Origin: Burkholderia sp. Ac-20365
Lineage (GTDB): Bacteria > Pseudomonadota > Gammaproteobacteria > Burkholderiales > Burkholderiaceae
Assembly (NCBI RefSeq): GCF_017104715.1
Contig: NZ_JAAGPI010000003.1
Span: forward strand, 310,001 to 374,000
Reading direction: 5' to 3'
Length of the DNA stretch: 64,000 nucleotides
Under the pieces are notes generated by a model. The model saw nothing but the letters and a program-made list of their open reading frames with translations, ran no database searches and was not told where the DNA came from. Below are positions 46,701-54,323 of this stretch, one piece after another; within the stretch, counting starts at the first letter, position 1, and each line of letters begins with the position of its first letter. Position numbers and translations under genes: made by a program.

Positions 46701-48499
46701 ACCAGATCGCCGCCGTCTCACTCACCAGTCACGTTCCCGAATGGAGCGGTCTGCCCGTGCAGTTCCCAGCCGACATGGATGGCCCGGAGTTGCTCGCCGA
46801 AAGACTGCTCGCGACCGCAAACAGCGCAACGCGTCCGCAGCCCGAGCGCAAGGTGCTCACCGCCAGGCGCGATCGCACGAGCGGCACCTGGACCTTTCCA
46901 GCCGCCCAGGCACTATGGGACAGAATGCAGCCTGCCGAGCGGGGCGCACGCCTTCTCGCCGTGGTCGCCCGACCCGAGGCACGCTTCGCCAAGTGGCTGT
47001 TGCCGGGCCTCGTCAAAACCGTTCCACGCGCGACGATGAAGCCTGTGCGCGGTGCCTCCTCGTGGGTCGACCATGGCCGCCTGCCCCCGCCTGTGCTGAT
47101 GCAGCCCGTTGCGCTCACATCAACCCTGCAGCAGGTGGGCAACACCGGCATGAAAGCGGGCACCAACGGCTGTCTGATGCTCTTTGACGAAGCGATCTAT
47201 CGTACAGACGATCTTGCCCGCTACGGCGGCATCGGGGAAGTACTTGAGCTTGAGGTGGAAGACGCGCGACAGCAGAACCGCTCACAGGCGGGCGTGAACC
47301 CCATCGTGCATCCGCTGAAGGACAACGATGACCTAGGCGTGAAGCTGTCCATGGGGACACCTTTCGGACTGTCACAGGACCTTGTCGCAGGGGGACTGCA
47401 AACCCAGACGGCCGTGATCGTGACGCCCGGATTCAAGGCAGGCTCACCGGCGAGCCGATGGATACTCGCCAAAACCCGTGTGCGCCGCATGGTGCTCCCG
47501 GAAACCCTCGAGCAGCCAGCCGCAGGGGTCGCGCCACCGGGCCACGCAACAGGATTGCGCGTGAGACCGTCGCAGGGCGGATGGGTCCCGTACGACTTCT
47601 GCCTCGATTGCACGAGCCTGCCAGCTGCGCCCGCGCAAGTGATCCTGAGCCTGCGCAATTCGGCGGGCACTGCGTGGCAGTGCACCCTGGCACTGCCTGC
47701 AGGCGCGAGAACATCGCCGGGACCCTACCGTTTCCTGGTAACGTGGCACCAGGGGCGCTGGCAGGGTCAGGGCGACCCGATATGGCGCGCGCAGACGCTC
47801 CTCCAGGAGCGCTCGCCAGACGTCCTGCTGTGGCGCGAAACAGCCAGACTGAGCGCCTGGCAGCAACCCGGCTCGGAGTTGCCGGCCGCGTGGAGCGCGG
47901 ACCGTGGACAACCTCTGGCCGCCATCAACGCGGGCGCCGGCTTCCTGCCCGTCCTCTATCCACAGGTGAGCGACTATGGCGAGCCTGTATGGCTGCATTT
48001 CATCGGGTCCATGGGCGAGAGCGTCGGCCTGCCAGAGAACTACCGGTTACGCATTGGCGCGGATAACGCACTGACACTGTTCGAGCGAAACAGCAGCACC
48101 TGGGTGCCAAGCCAGCTGCGCCTGCCTGGGCCGGGCTCCCCCAATCCCCTGGCGCCAACATCGTTTCACCTGCTCCTCGTGGTGCGCCCGGTGGCCGACC
48201 TGATCCGCGGCGATCTGGCACCCGACAGCGGCGCGCTCATTGCCGTATACGAGTGGTGCGAAAAAGGAAAAAAGCCGCCGTGCGCCGGCTCCTTCATTCC
48301 ATTCGGGCAGCGCCAGAGGTCCAGGCCAGGAAGCGGCGACCTCGCATATGTCGTCACCTTCATGCACCCCAACACCGATCTGGCGTTCACCCCGCCCACG
48401 TCATGGGATGAGATCTGGCAGCAGATGTTTCCCCCTGCGCCAGTGCAATCGGCACTGCGCATGGATGCGCGATTCCTTGGACCGATCCTGCTGGAATAG
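43724..48499 (+). CDS. Large protein of unknown function (1591 aa)
   Basis: It starts 18 bp after the 2064-aa gene with a GGGGAGG site, so they form one operon. The protein is rich in Trp, Pro and Asp/Asn and predicted mostly beta, with no signal peptide, coiled coil or membrane helix. I found no catalytic motif. Visible features include a helical segment about 440-530 (ATQRADWFRRMGLGAWDALGF) and a C-terminal SWDEIWQQMFP, which is similar in style to structural-assembly proteins. The shared codon usage and GC-rich character link it to the cluster at 11.8-27.6 kb. Function unknown. Confidence 0.75.
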   Translation: MAASKAFGWSLHVSRCATWDDPALGRAFSVNLLLPWGNPEDATYNPGAPTNDSSTATWDTSSHGEPEQMAPGLFRPWKWTFDASPWRAFRRTTPGTWEELDHVQVMACIPLPPAELTGLRDAVDDDFTTATRDCSKPFSTTQETIAIAHNAKDGYGQSMAHLACALTHQVAVLTRQVLGMNWMLHVDGLADTDTILLLPSAQLENAMTLSPTVTARVLDVRGEKAGIVWARLASTHNGSTDVQFVTNTASVNDPADVASQILPAAIELDSVPVQKLESLAIAHLNPISLFGLGLARVEPQQPGCPTIEDLAESLATLWGLGFEALEQDERQLPGIVPRHVAELSEPLRTHLASAPNTQGKIWQQALFDARLDASVVPRVVAQFCDRLKAAGLADDYAYFGQLDRNRGVPFNGWHDVAGRVSQWQWTLWRHWLVATLVVHLGASETEVADITEALTATQRADWFRRMGLGAWDALGFDPVPLKNDAQQTIENGAKQRLSKVWSAIEPGWTAALQQALDELARATANARAQPGVDHPPRLYVNPGSHPGNEREIQGIALCVGTGVSDASGKLTWGASAWVTQHELAWGAPRSRTRTRGVIAQGAIPVNMSDGRPGLDHGYEGRPWSGSGAPDMGTPVSIRPVWSSAWEVPALGFGLVYRAAFVPMNNVGAPVPQTGGLDRSYPPVFPQAEALLDDLQPPASTPYLSRVKPNRVEVTVLPQAPFTLQDMTELGAQSRALATLQDGEALTQANRTVHMLQGPNAHRWYTPRATNLTLRLDVPRASVQFYERWIAGDLVRRKAGIRDGLTPSLDAIDLLTLTHMHEQAMALQDTRITQQNQPDLQTFAHPAVCGYGISVTFNDRPDPSVFVMPLAPHAHTASLVVEGATHSGVDAGAARVSVAPGEFAAVRVFALIEEHWFSSPGISRFTPALISEYPLAGVDPHYRWFSPHEFLFEVVPDLDQVSASAPLTLTLPILVDRLDTTTLCVRNEADVNLDQIAAVSLTSHVPEWSGLPVQFPADMDGPELLAERLLATANSATRPQPERKVLTARRDRTSGTWTFPAAQALWDRMQPAERGARLLAVVARPEARFAKWLLPGLVKTVPRATMKPVRGASSWVDHGRLPPPVLMQPVALTSTLQQVGNTGMKAGTNGCLMLFDEAIYRTDDLARYGGIGEVLELEVEDARQQNRSQAGVNPIVHPLKDNDDLGVKLSMGTPFGLSQDLVAGGLQTQTAVIVTPGFKAGSPASRWILAKTRVRRMVLPETLEQPAAGVAPPGHATGLRVRPSQGGWVPYDFCLDCTSLPAAPAQVILSLRNSAGTAWQCTLALPAGARTSPGPYRFLVTWHQGRWQGQGDPIWRAQTLLQERSPDVLLWRETARLSAWQQPGSELPAAWSADRGQPLAAINAGAGFLPVLYPQVSDYGEPVWLHFIGSMGESVGLPENYRLRIGADNALTLFERNSSTWVPSQLRLPGPGSPNPLAPTSFHLLLVVRPVADLIRGDLAPDSGALIAVYEWCEKGKKPPCAGSFIPFGQRQRSRPGSGDLAYVVTFMHPNTDLAFTPPTSWDEIWQQMFPPAPVQSALRMDARFLGPILLE

Positions 48500-49848
48500 G
48501 CAGGTACGCGCGGGCGTGCAGGTTTGCTGCGTCAGACCTGCGTCCGCCGTGAGCCCGGGCTCTTCATGGACAGTCCCGCGGCCACGGGCACTAACGCAGG
48601 CGCAATCAGTCGTATAGGGCGGGACCCGGGGATGCGTTCGAACACCGTATCATAGTGGCAGCTATTTTTCATGTAACGCATTAGACATCCTAACTGTGAT
48701 ACAAATCGTATGCGGTCGAGAAACGACACTTTAATCAGAACGCTCCATTGCATTGCATAACTAAACATAAGGCTAGTGTCGCCAAACGGCGAATCTAAAC
48801 TGGGGCTGTGCGCGATCGGGTGCAGTACCTGTGACTGATTGAAGGCTATCTGACGCTGAATTGCATGCGGCCGCGATACGATGGCTGCTACGAGTGACAC
48901 GGCGCTGCTCTTTGTGAGGTTCATCATCGACATCAATAGGGGAATTCCGGAATTTGATGACGCGTTCTCGGGAACGTCAAACGCGTCGCTCGAATGCTCG
49001 TAAGCGAGAAACGCAGCGAACGAGGTGGCATTGCAGGCGTCGCATCGTTGTGGTGCGGCTAGGGGTAAGAGACCCTCGAAAGCATCGCTCAACCCGTGGT
49101 CGGGGAGTTTTTCAATACAATGCTATAAGCAGCAGCCACTCGAATGATCAAGTGACGGATGCAATGAATAAACCGCTCGTGGACCGAACTCTGCCCGACA
49201 CAGACCGCGATCGCTCGCCGCTCACGGAAATCATGCGGATGGCGTAAACCGACCGTCATCAACCGGTCGTAATCTCGAGATGGGATTGACGATCACTTCA
49301 GACGGCTGGATTGTGTCGGGAGTTTCACGTGACGTCACGTTCGCGATCATTGTTGCGCGAATGCATGTGCGCAAGCCCACATAAGGTCTGAACTCGGGCA
49401 CCTGCCCACTCCTATCATTCGTTCGAACAGCCTGATGGGGGTGTCGTTTGTCAGTGCTGCAGGCTCTGGTACAACTGCGCCCGTCTGCATTCGACCCTGC
49501 GCCATGTCAGCCCAATGTGAGTCGAGCTAAACTGACTTGCGGCTCACCCTAGGCAAGCCAACGCGTGACTCGGTTATCTTTCGCGACTCTGATGAGGTTG
49601 GCACTGAAATCATCTCGATCATATTTGAAATGAGGAGCTGGGGCGATCGCACCGCGACGAAGAACAGGAGCGATGACTTGGCCCGATTCAACTTCCTGAT
49701 CGCCACGTCCTGTACGGGAAACAGTCAGAGAAACAACCCGACGAGCAGTGATCGCTGACGGAGTCGGATTCACGCTCGATGACGGGCGACGCCGCGTCGA
49801 ATTGCGCCCTATGTGTATGAAGATAAATGCATCTGCCGGGAAGGTCGA
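48500..49848. other. Gene-poor region (about 1.35 kb)
   Basis: Open frames up to 186 codons occur (48532-49092 minus, 48954-49247 plus) but none has a ribosome site or recognisable family. The base composition drops relative to the giant genes. It marks the end of the central cluster and probably contains decayed mobile DNA. Confidence 0.4.
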
Positions 49849-50952
49849 ATGAACACGAGATACGTGTTCCGCCGTTTGATCGCTATCCTGCCGGTATTCC
49901 TGGCTGGTTTAAGCATTGCGTTTTCGCGGGCGGCCTCGTCAGCGCCAGCTTTTGCGTCTGCTTCTTCAGCGACAGAAGCGTCCGGCGCGCCATCCATGAT
50001 CGTGGCAGATCTGGCAAGAGCTCTTGCGTGGCCCTTGACCGCACTGGCAATTGCGGTTATTTTCCGTACACCGCTATCCCAGTTTGTCTCCGCAATCGGT
50101 GGTCGCGTCAACAAACTGTCGGCCTTCAAGATTGAAGTTGAACTCGCATCCGCGAGTGCTCCGACTTATGCGCCACTGCTCGACTATATCCGTACCGGCA
50201 CAAGCATAGCGCCTCTGGCTGACTCATCCAGCACGCTTATTGACCAGCTCAAATCGACAGAGCCTGCGGATTTTGCGGTGATCTACATTGGCGATGGAAA
50301 GCAGTGGATAACCTCGCGCCTATTTCTCGCGTCGGTCATGATGGAACGTATGCGTAGCGTGAAGGTGTTCGTGTTCGTCGAACGCGCTGCCCAGACAGAC
50401 CGGCATTTCGTTGCCGTGATATCGGTTCGGGAACTGCGCTGGCTGTTGGCCATGCGGTATCCATGGCTCCAGGTCGCATTGGTGAAAGCAGAAGCGGACA
50501 CGCTACAGTACGACGACCCGGCAACGAGTGACGTGAAGCGAATCACCACAAACACTGGTGCAATCGAAACCTACAGCGCGCAACAACTTGCAGACAATTT
50601 TATGAAGGCAATACAGCGGCCGATCCAGGACGACGCCGAGCAGGGGATTGTCGGAGCCGCTGCAGTTCCACCCAGAGGCTGGACGAAGCTCGAGACCTAT
50701 GAGGAGCGTGCACGATGGGTAACACGAGCCTTTCTGACATCATTCCTTCCGTCCGATGCGTTCGAAGCGGCAGCAAAAATCCCAAGTGAATATTCCAGAG
50801 CCAGACGTGCCCGCGCCCTACTTCGCTGCCGTGCCCCCTTCGTTGCGCTGATTGACGACGATCGACGATTTGTTCGCCTCGTTAACCGACTGGCTTACCT
50901 TGAAGAAGTGGCTGCCGCGCTCGGCGAGGAGCCAGACTCTGGGAGCGGCTGA
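49849..50952 (+). CDS. Membrane-anchored protein of unknown function (367 aa)
   Basis: The ATG at 49849 has AAGGTCG upstream; the frame opens at 49813. Two hydrophobic segments (about 10-30 and about 52-75) precede a cytosolic region. That region has alternating strands and helices (EPADFAVIYIGDGKQW, RSVKVFVFVER, HFVAVISVRELRWLL), suggesting a Rossmann-like alpha/beta domain, then a C-terminal helical part. No nucleotide-binding motif was identified. Its 3' end overlaps the next gene by about 100 bp in another frame. The layout of a membrane anchor plus a sensor-like domain is compatible with defence or signalling, but no function is proposed. Confidence 0.6.
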   Translation: MNTRYVFRRLIAILPVFLAGLSIAFSRAASSAPAFASASSATEASGAPSMIVADLARALAWPLTALAIAVIFRTPLSQFVSAIGGRVNKLSAFKIEVELASASAPTYAPLLDYIRTGTSIAPLADSSSTLIDQLKSTEPADFAVIYIGDGKQWITSRLFLASVMMERMRSVKVFVFVERAAQTDRHFVAVISVRELRWLLAMRYPWLQVALVKAEADTLQYDDPATSDVKRITTNTGAIETYSAQQLADNFMKAIQRPIQDDAEQGIVGAAAVPPRGWTKLETYEERARWVTRAFLTSFLPSDAFEAAAKIPSEYSRARRARALLRCRAPFVALIDDDRRFVRLVNRLAYLEEVAAALGEEPDSGSG

Positions 50953-51517
50953 CGTAGGAACACTGGGAGCGCAAACGCTCCGTTTCGGGGACGTTCACGT
51001 CCTTCGTCTGATCCGGGCGCACCTCGGCGTGATAAATGATGGTGCGGTCCTGGAAGGTGTGCAGTCACTCAAGACCCGGTCTATTGCCCCGATGCAAGCT
51101 CGTGGCCTGTCTATGCAGCACCGCGAAGAAGCGGTCGAGCTCAGTCTGCACACGGGCACAGTTGCAGCCGAGAAACCAGCTGATCAGTGTGGCGAAATCC
51201 AGTTTGCGGAGACGGCTGAAATGTCTCGGATCGGCAACATGACGCGTGCGCAGTTCCGCGAAATGAAGGTAGCTGATGAACCCGCTCAGTATAGGGATAA
51301 CCCGAGTTCATATCGTGATAATGAGGACTACGGCAGCCTGCAACCTACCCGTTCAGCCCGTGTTTACAGGCGAAAGCGCTTAAATTACGAGGATCGGGTG
51401 AAGAGGCACAACGCACAAAATATCATTGATGCGCATGGAGAGGCCCTGCTAGAAATAAAAGCGCTATACCCAAGAAACATGGAAATACCATCATTGAGGA
51501 ATTCGGGGGAAGGGTGA
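50852..51517 (+). CDS. Unknown protein overlapping the previous gene (221 aa)
   Basis: The frame opens at a TTG (50852) inside the preceding gene and runs 565 bp beyond it. The product is hydrophilic and charged, with a C-terminal basic region (YRRKRLNYEDRVKRHNAQN) and a short Tyr/Asp/Asn-rich segment before it. The true start is uncertain, since no clear ribosome site or ATG occurs near the overlap. It could instead be the continuation of the previous gene after a frameshift. The family is not recognised. Confidence 0.45.
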   Translation: MTTIDDLFASLTDWLTLKKWLPRSARSQTLGAADVGTLGAQTLRFGDVHVLRLIRAHLGVINDGAVLEGVQSLKTRSIAPMQARGLSMQHREEAVELSLHTGTVAAEKPADQCGEIQFAETAEMSRIGNMTRAQFREMKVADEPAQYRDNPSSYRDNEDYGSLQPTRSARVYRRKRLNYEDRVKRHNAQNIIDAHGEALLEIKALYPRNMEIPSLRNSGEG

Positions 51518-51569
51518 AAACGTCAAACGGAATCAGGTCACGGGCGCCGAGGTCGATGAAGCTTGCCTC

Positions 51570-51755
51570 GTGAAACTGATCCGAGAAGACCTGCCACCGC
51601 CTAAGAAAAACTTCTATCGAGAGGCAAGAACCTGTAGCGAACTATCCGCGCTGCACAGATTCCTAACCGACGATAGTGTACTAGTCGCAGGAATTTGCGA
51701 CACGTTTGACGGTCGGATCAAATCGATTCCGTATATGATATTTGTTCGGGATTAG
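51570..51755 (+). CDS. Small open frame, possible gene fragment (61 aa)
   Basis: It opens at a GTG, and the same frame is open further upstream (reading through NVKRNQVTGAEVDEACL), so it could be the tail of a frameshifted gene following the 221-aa frame. It is hydrophilic and basic at the N terminus. The family is not recognised and there is no strong ribosome site. Confidence 0.25.
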   Translation: MKLIREDLPPPKKNFYREARTCSELSALHRFLTDDSVLVAGICDTFDGRIKSIPYMIFVRD

Positions 51756-51946
51756 GAAGGCCGAAACCTTGATCTGCCGGAGATGTGCTCCAGATCTTTT
51801 ACGGGCTAGTCCCACGCTCGCTGGACCACCGGCCGCCCGATCGTGCGAGACATCGTGCCTGCCGATAACACAAAGGGGGTATCACCGTCATTACTCATGG
51901 TCGCTCAGCGGAACGGCTTGAACGGTTGCGAGCGCAGGCAACGCAC

Positions 51947-52789
51947 ATGCCGCTGCGCATCGCGCGCCGTGGGGCGAGAGGGCTCGTACCGGAAAACACG
52001 ATCGACGCGTTCAGGAAGGCCGTCGAGCTTGGCAGCGATATGATCGAGTTCGACGTTCATCTCTCCCGCGACGGGCATGCCGTCGTCATGCACGATGACA
52101 CGCTCGTCCGATGCAGTGATGTAAAGCGCCGCTTTCCGAACCGCTCAAGCTACTTCGTGTCCGATTACAGCCTCGCGGAGCTTCAGTCGCTTGATGCAGG
52201 TAGTTGGCATGTCGATCAAATCAACCTGCCAGCGGACGTTCGGCAGGCTTATCTTCGGACGTTGCGGCCTGACGAGCTGTGTCGTCACGTTTCCGATTCG
52301 GAATGGAGGTGGTTCGAATCGGGGAATGTGCGAATACCTTTGCTAGCGGATGCTTTGTCCTTCTTTGCCGAGACCGAAATATTAATCAACATCGAACTCA
52401 AGACGATTCCGCGCATGTATCCGGGTATCGCCAAAAAGGTGACCACGCAGATCAAGCATCACAGCCTTGAGACCCGCGTGCTCATTTCTTCTTTCGACCA
52501 TGAGCAACTTTTGAGAATCCGTGCGCTCGACTGTGACATGCCGACTGCGGTCCTGACAAGCGACCGACTATCCGCGCTGACGAGCTACCTCGACGCGATC
52601 GATGCTGACGCCTTTCATCCGGGCTGCTACGCAGAGTACGACACGCTGGGATTCGGTTCGGTTGACGGGGCACTGCAACTGCAAACCGTCGCCGAAGTGT
52701 TGGCATCAGGTAGATGGGTCAACGCGTGGACTTGCAACGACGAAAGTCAAATCAGTGCCTTATCCGCGCAGGGTTTAGCGGGATCATGA
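51947..52789 (+). pseudogene. Glycerophosphodiester phosphodiesterase-like gene, decaying
   Basis: The GDPD family is clear: ENTIDAFRKAVELGSDMIEF followed by DVHLSRDGHAVVMHDDTLVR, the INIELKT strand and WTCNDESQ near the end. GDPDs hydrolyse glycerophosphodiesters to glycerol-3-phosphate and an alcohol, and normally begin with an HRGA motif. Here it is ARRGARG, so the first catalytic His is replaced by Arg (residue 7). The frame ends at LSAQGLAGS, but another frame continues as SGIMTGYPNRFG, the expected family tail, showing a 1-nt frameshift near 52750-52775. Both point to an inactive gene. Confidence 0.75.
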
Positions 52790-52796
52790 CGGGCTA

Positions 52797-52819
52797 TCCA
52801 AACCGCTTTGGACCTTTTT
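52797..52819 (+). terminator. Candidate rho-independent terminator
   Basis: TCCAAA (52797-52802), a 4-base loop CCGC and TTTGGA (52807-52812) form a short perfect stem, followed by CC and a T5 run (52815-52819). It overlaps the last codons expected for an undamaged GDPD gene. The stem is short, so confidence is limited. Confidence 0.35.
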
Positions 52820-53405
52820 AGCGACGCCTCCAAACCAAAAGGGATGCAAGGTCAAGTCCAAACCGAGTTCCCACATAAGTAGTATGGACGTAACAGCGCT
52901 TGCGGGTGCCGGATGGCAGCGTGCAGTATTAAGCGGCGGTTGGAATGACCTCCTCACTGGATCGGTGAGCGACAGCAAGTTGCCGGTTGCGCGCGCTGAG
53001 TTGTACCGGCTCAACGCGGCCACTGGCCCGAGCGAGCGGCACCTTCCCGACGGCGGCCCTACGAGGCATGCGCTGAAAGCATACAATCGGCCGAGAGCCG
53101 CCATTTATCGGTTGTATGAGCCAAGGTAGGCCATCCGTCCGCGGCGTCGAACAACATGTTCTAAGAGGTTTTATTTTCGATTGATCGGACTCTCCGAAGG
53201 TTCGAATTCGTCTGGAAAAGCGTCAGTAAAATAAAAACACGAAAGCTCGCGTACACCAAATGTGGCGAACGTTTCTGGATGGAGGTCCGACAAGCAGATA
53301 ACGTTAAGGCGAAGGAAAATGATTGGCCGTTGCAGATCCTCTCGATGAAAGGGGTAAGCGTTACGATCAAAACTTTCACAAGCGCTCGGACCCTCGCATT
53401 CGATC
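52820..53405. other. Intergenic region, no supported gene
   Basis: Only short open frames occur (81 codons at 52884-53129 plus, 83 codons at 53171-53422 minus), without ribosome sites or recognisable families. Confidence 0.4.
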
Positions 53406-54323
53406 TCAGCGCGACAAGCCATTTTCCCCGTTTCTGAGCCAGCCCATGATCCTTAAACTCAGGTCGTAATTTTCGACAAGGTTCGAATGGTTGATCTCCA
53501 AGTACTCCGGATACTCGCGAAAGTGTCGACGGCTAGAGAAGCAGCCTGCGAACAATTGGCTCGACAGCGAACTGCTCGTTTCGGAAACGAGCCCGTCATT
53601 GTCACCAGGGTTCAGGAGTCTCTGGAGTCGAAAATTCATTGCCGCGTTGTAGAGCGGATTCTTTCCGAACTGCAGCCGCCGCCTGCCACCGGAGATGCTG
53701 AGCACGGGAATCGATTGCGCATTCGGGTTATTTTCGCTCAGGCGATCGAGCAGTGCGGGGCGATCCTCATTACCTGTTAGCTGGCGTGCAGACAGACAGC
53801 CCTTTTCGGTGAAGCCGGGCACAGACTCAGTGACGAATTCCCCCCATCGCAGGAAACAACTCACGATGAAGCTGTTTCCTAACGTTCCACTATGCGGGGT
53901 GCCGAGTGTGACGATCCGCTTTACATACACGCAAGCGCCATGTCGATGCGTAAATGCGCGTGCTACCAGCCCGCCCATGCTGTGACAGACCAGATCGAAC
54001 CGCCTGTGCTCAATGGTTCCCCTGGCGCCTAAGTCGACCAGCGATAGCTTATCGAGTCCGGCAATTAATGCGTGCAAGGTTTCCGCCGCCTTTTGAATTC
54101 CCCGATAAGAGTTGTAGTTGAAAACGAAACAGTTGAAACCGTTTTCGCCGAAATAACTGCTAAGTGTCTTGAGATAGGTCCCGTGAGCCGTGAACCCATG
54201 TATGAAAATCACGTTGTCCTTGTGATCGAAATCTGCGATTTTCGCGCGCAGGTTCGTACTGCAATAAATCAATTCGTCGCCCTGAAAAAGATGCCGCAGG
54301 GCCGGATTCAGTTCTTTTGGCAT
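53406..54323 (-). CDS. Alpha/beta-hydrolase, lipase/esterase-like
   Basis: This 305-aa soluble protein shows VIFIHGFTAHGTYL (the HG oxyanion strand), the nucleophile elbow CHSMGG (GxSxG type, with Cys at the first position), the lipase-like VTLGTPHSGT segment and late Asp and His (NDGLVSE; SRRHFREYPEYLEINHS) suitable for the triad. It resembles bacterial triacylglycerol lipases and PGAP1-like hydrolases but has no signal peptide, so an intracellular esterase role is likely. Its ATG directly abuts the stop of the upstream glutamate-dehydrogenase-like gene (TAAATG), indicating translational coupling and a shared role. Confidence 0.75.
   Translation of the reverse strand: MPKELNPALRHLFQGDELIYCSTNLRAKIADFDHKDNVIFIHGFTAHGTYLKTLSSYFGENGFNCFVFNYNSYRGIQKAAETLHALIAGLDKLSLVDLGARGTIEHRRFDLVCHSMGGLVARAFTHRHGACVYVKRIVTLGTPHSGTLGNSFIVSCFLRWGEFVTESVPGFTEKGCLSARQLTGNEDRPALLDRLSENNPNAQSIPVLSISGGRRRLQFGKNPLYNAAMNFRLQRLLNPGDNDGLVSETSSSLSSQLFAGCFSSRRHFREYPEYLEINHSNLVENYDLSLRIMGWLRNGENGLSR

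Noticed and set aside
10578..48499. Contractile injection system, T6SS or prophage tail cluster
   Set aside because: No sheath, tube, baseplate wedge, VgrG, PAAR or ClpV-like protein was recognised among the products.
48532..49092. 186-codon minus-strand gene
   Set aside because: No ribosome site, no family resemblance and an unlikely composition.
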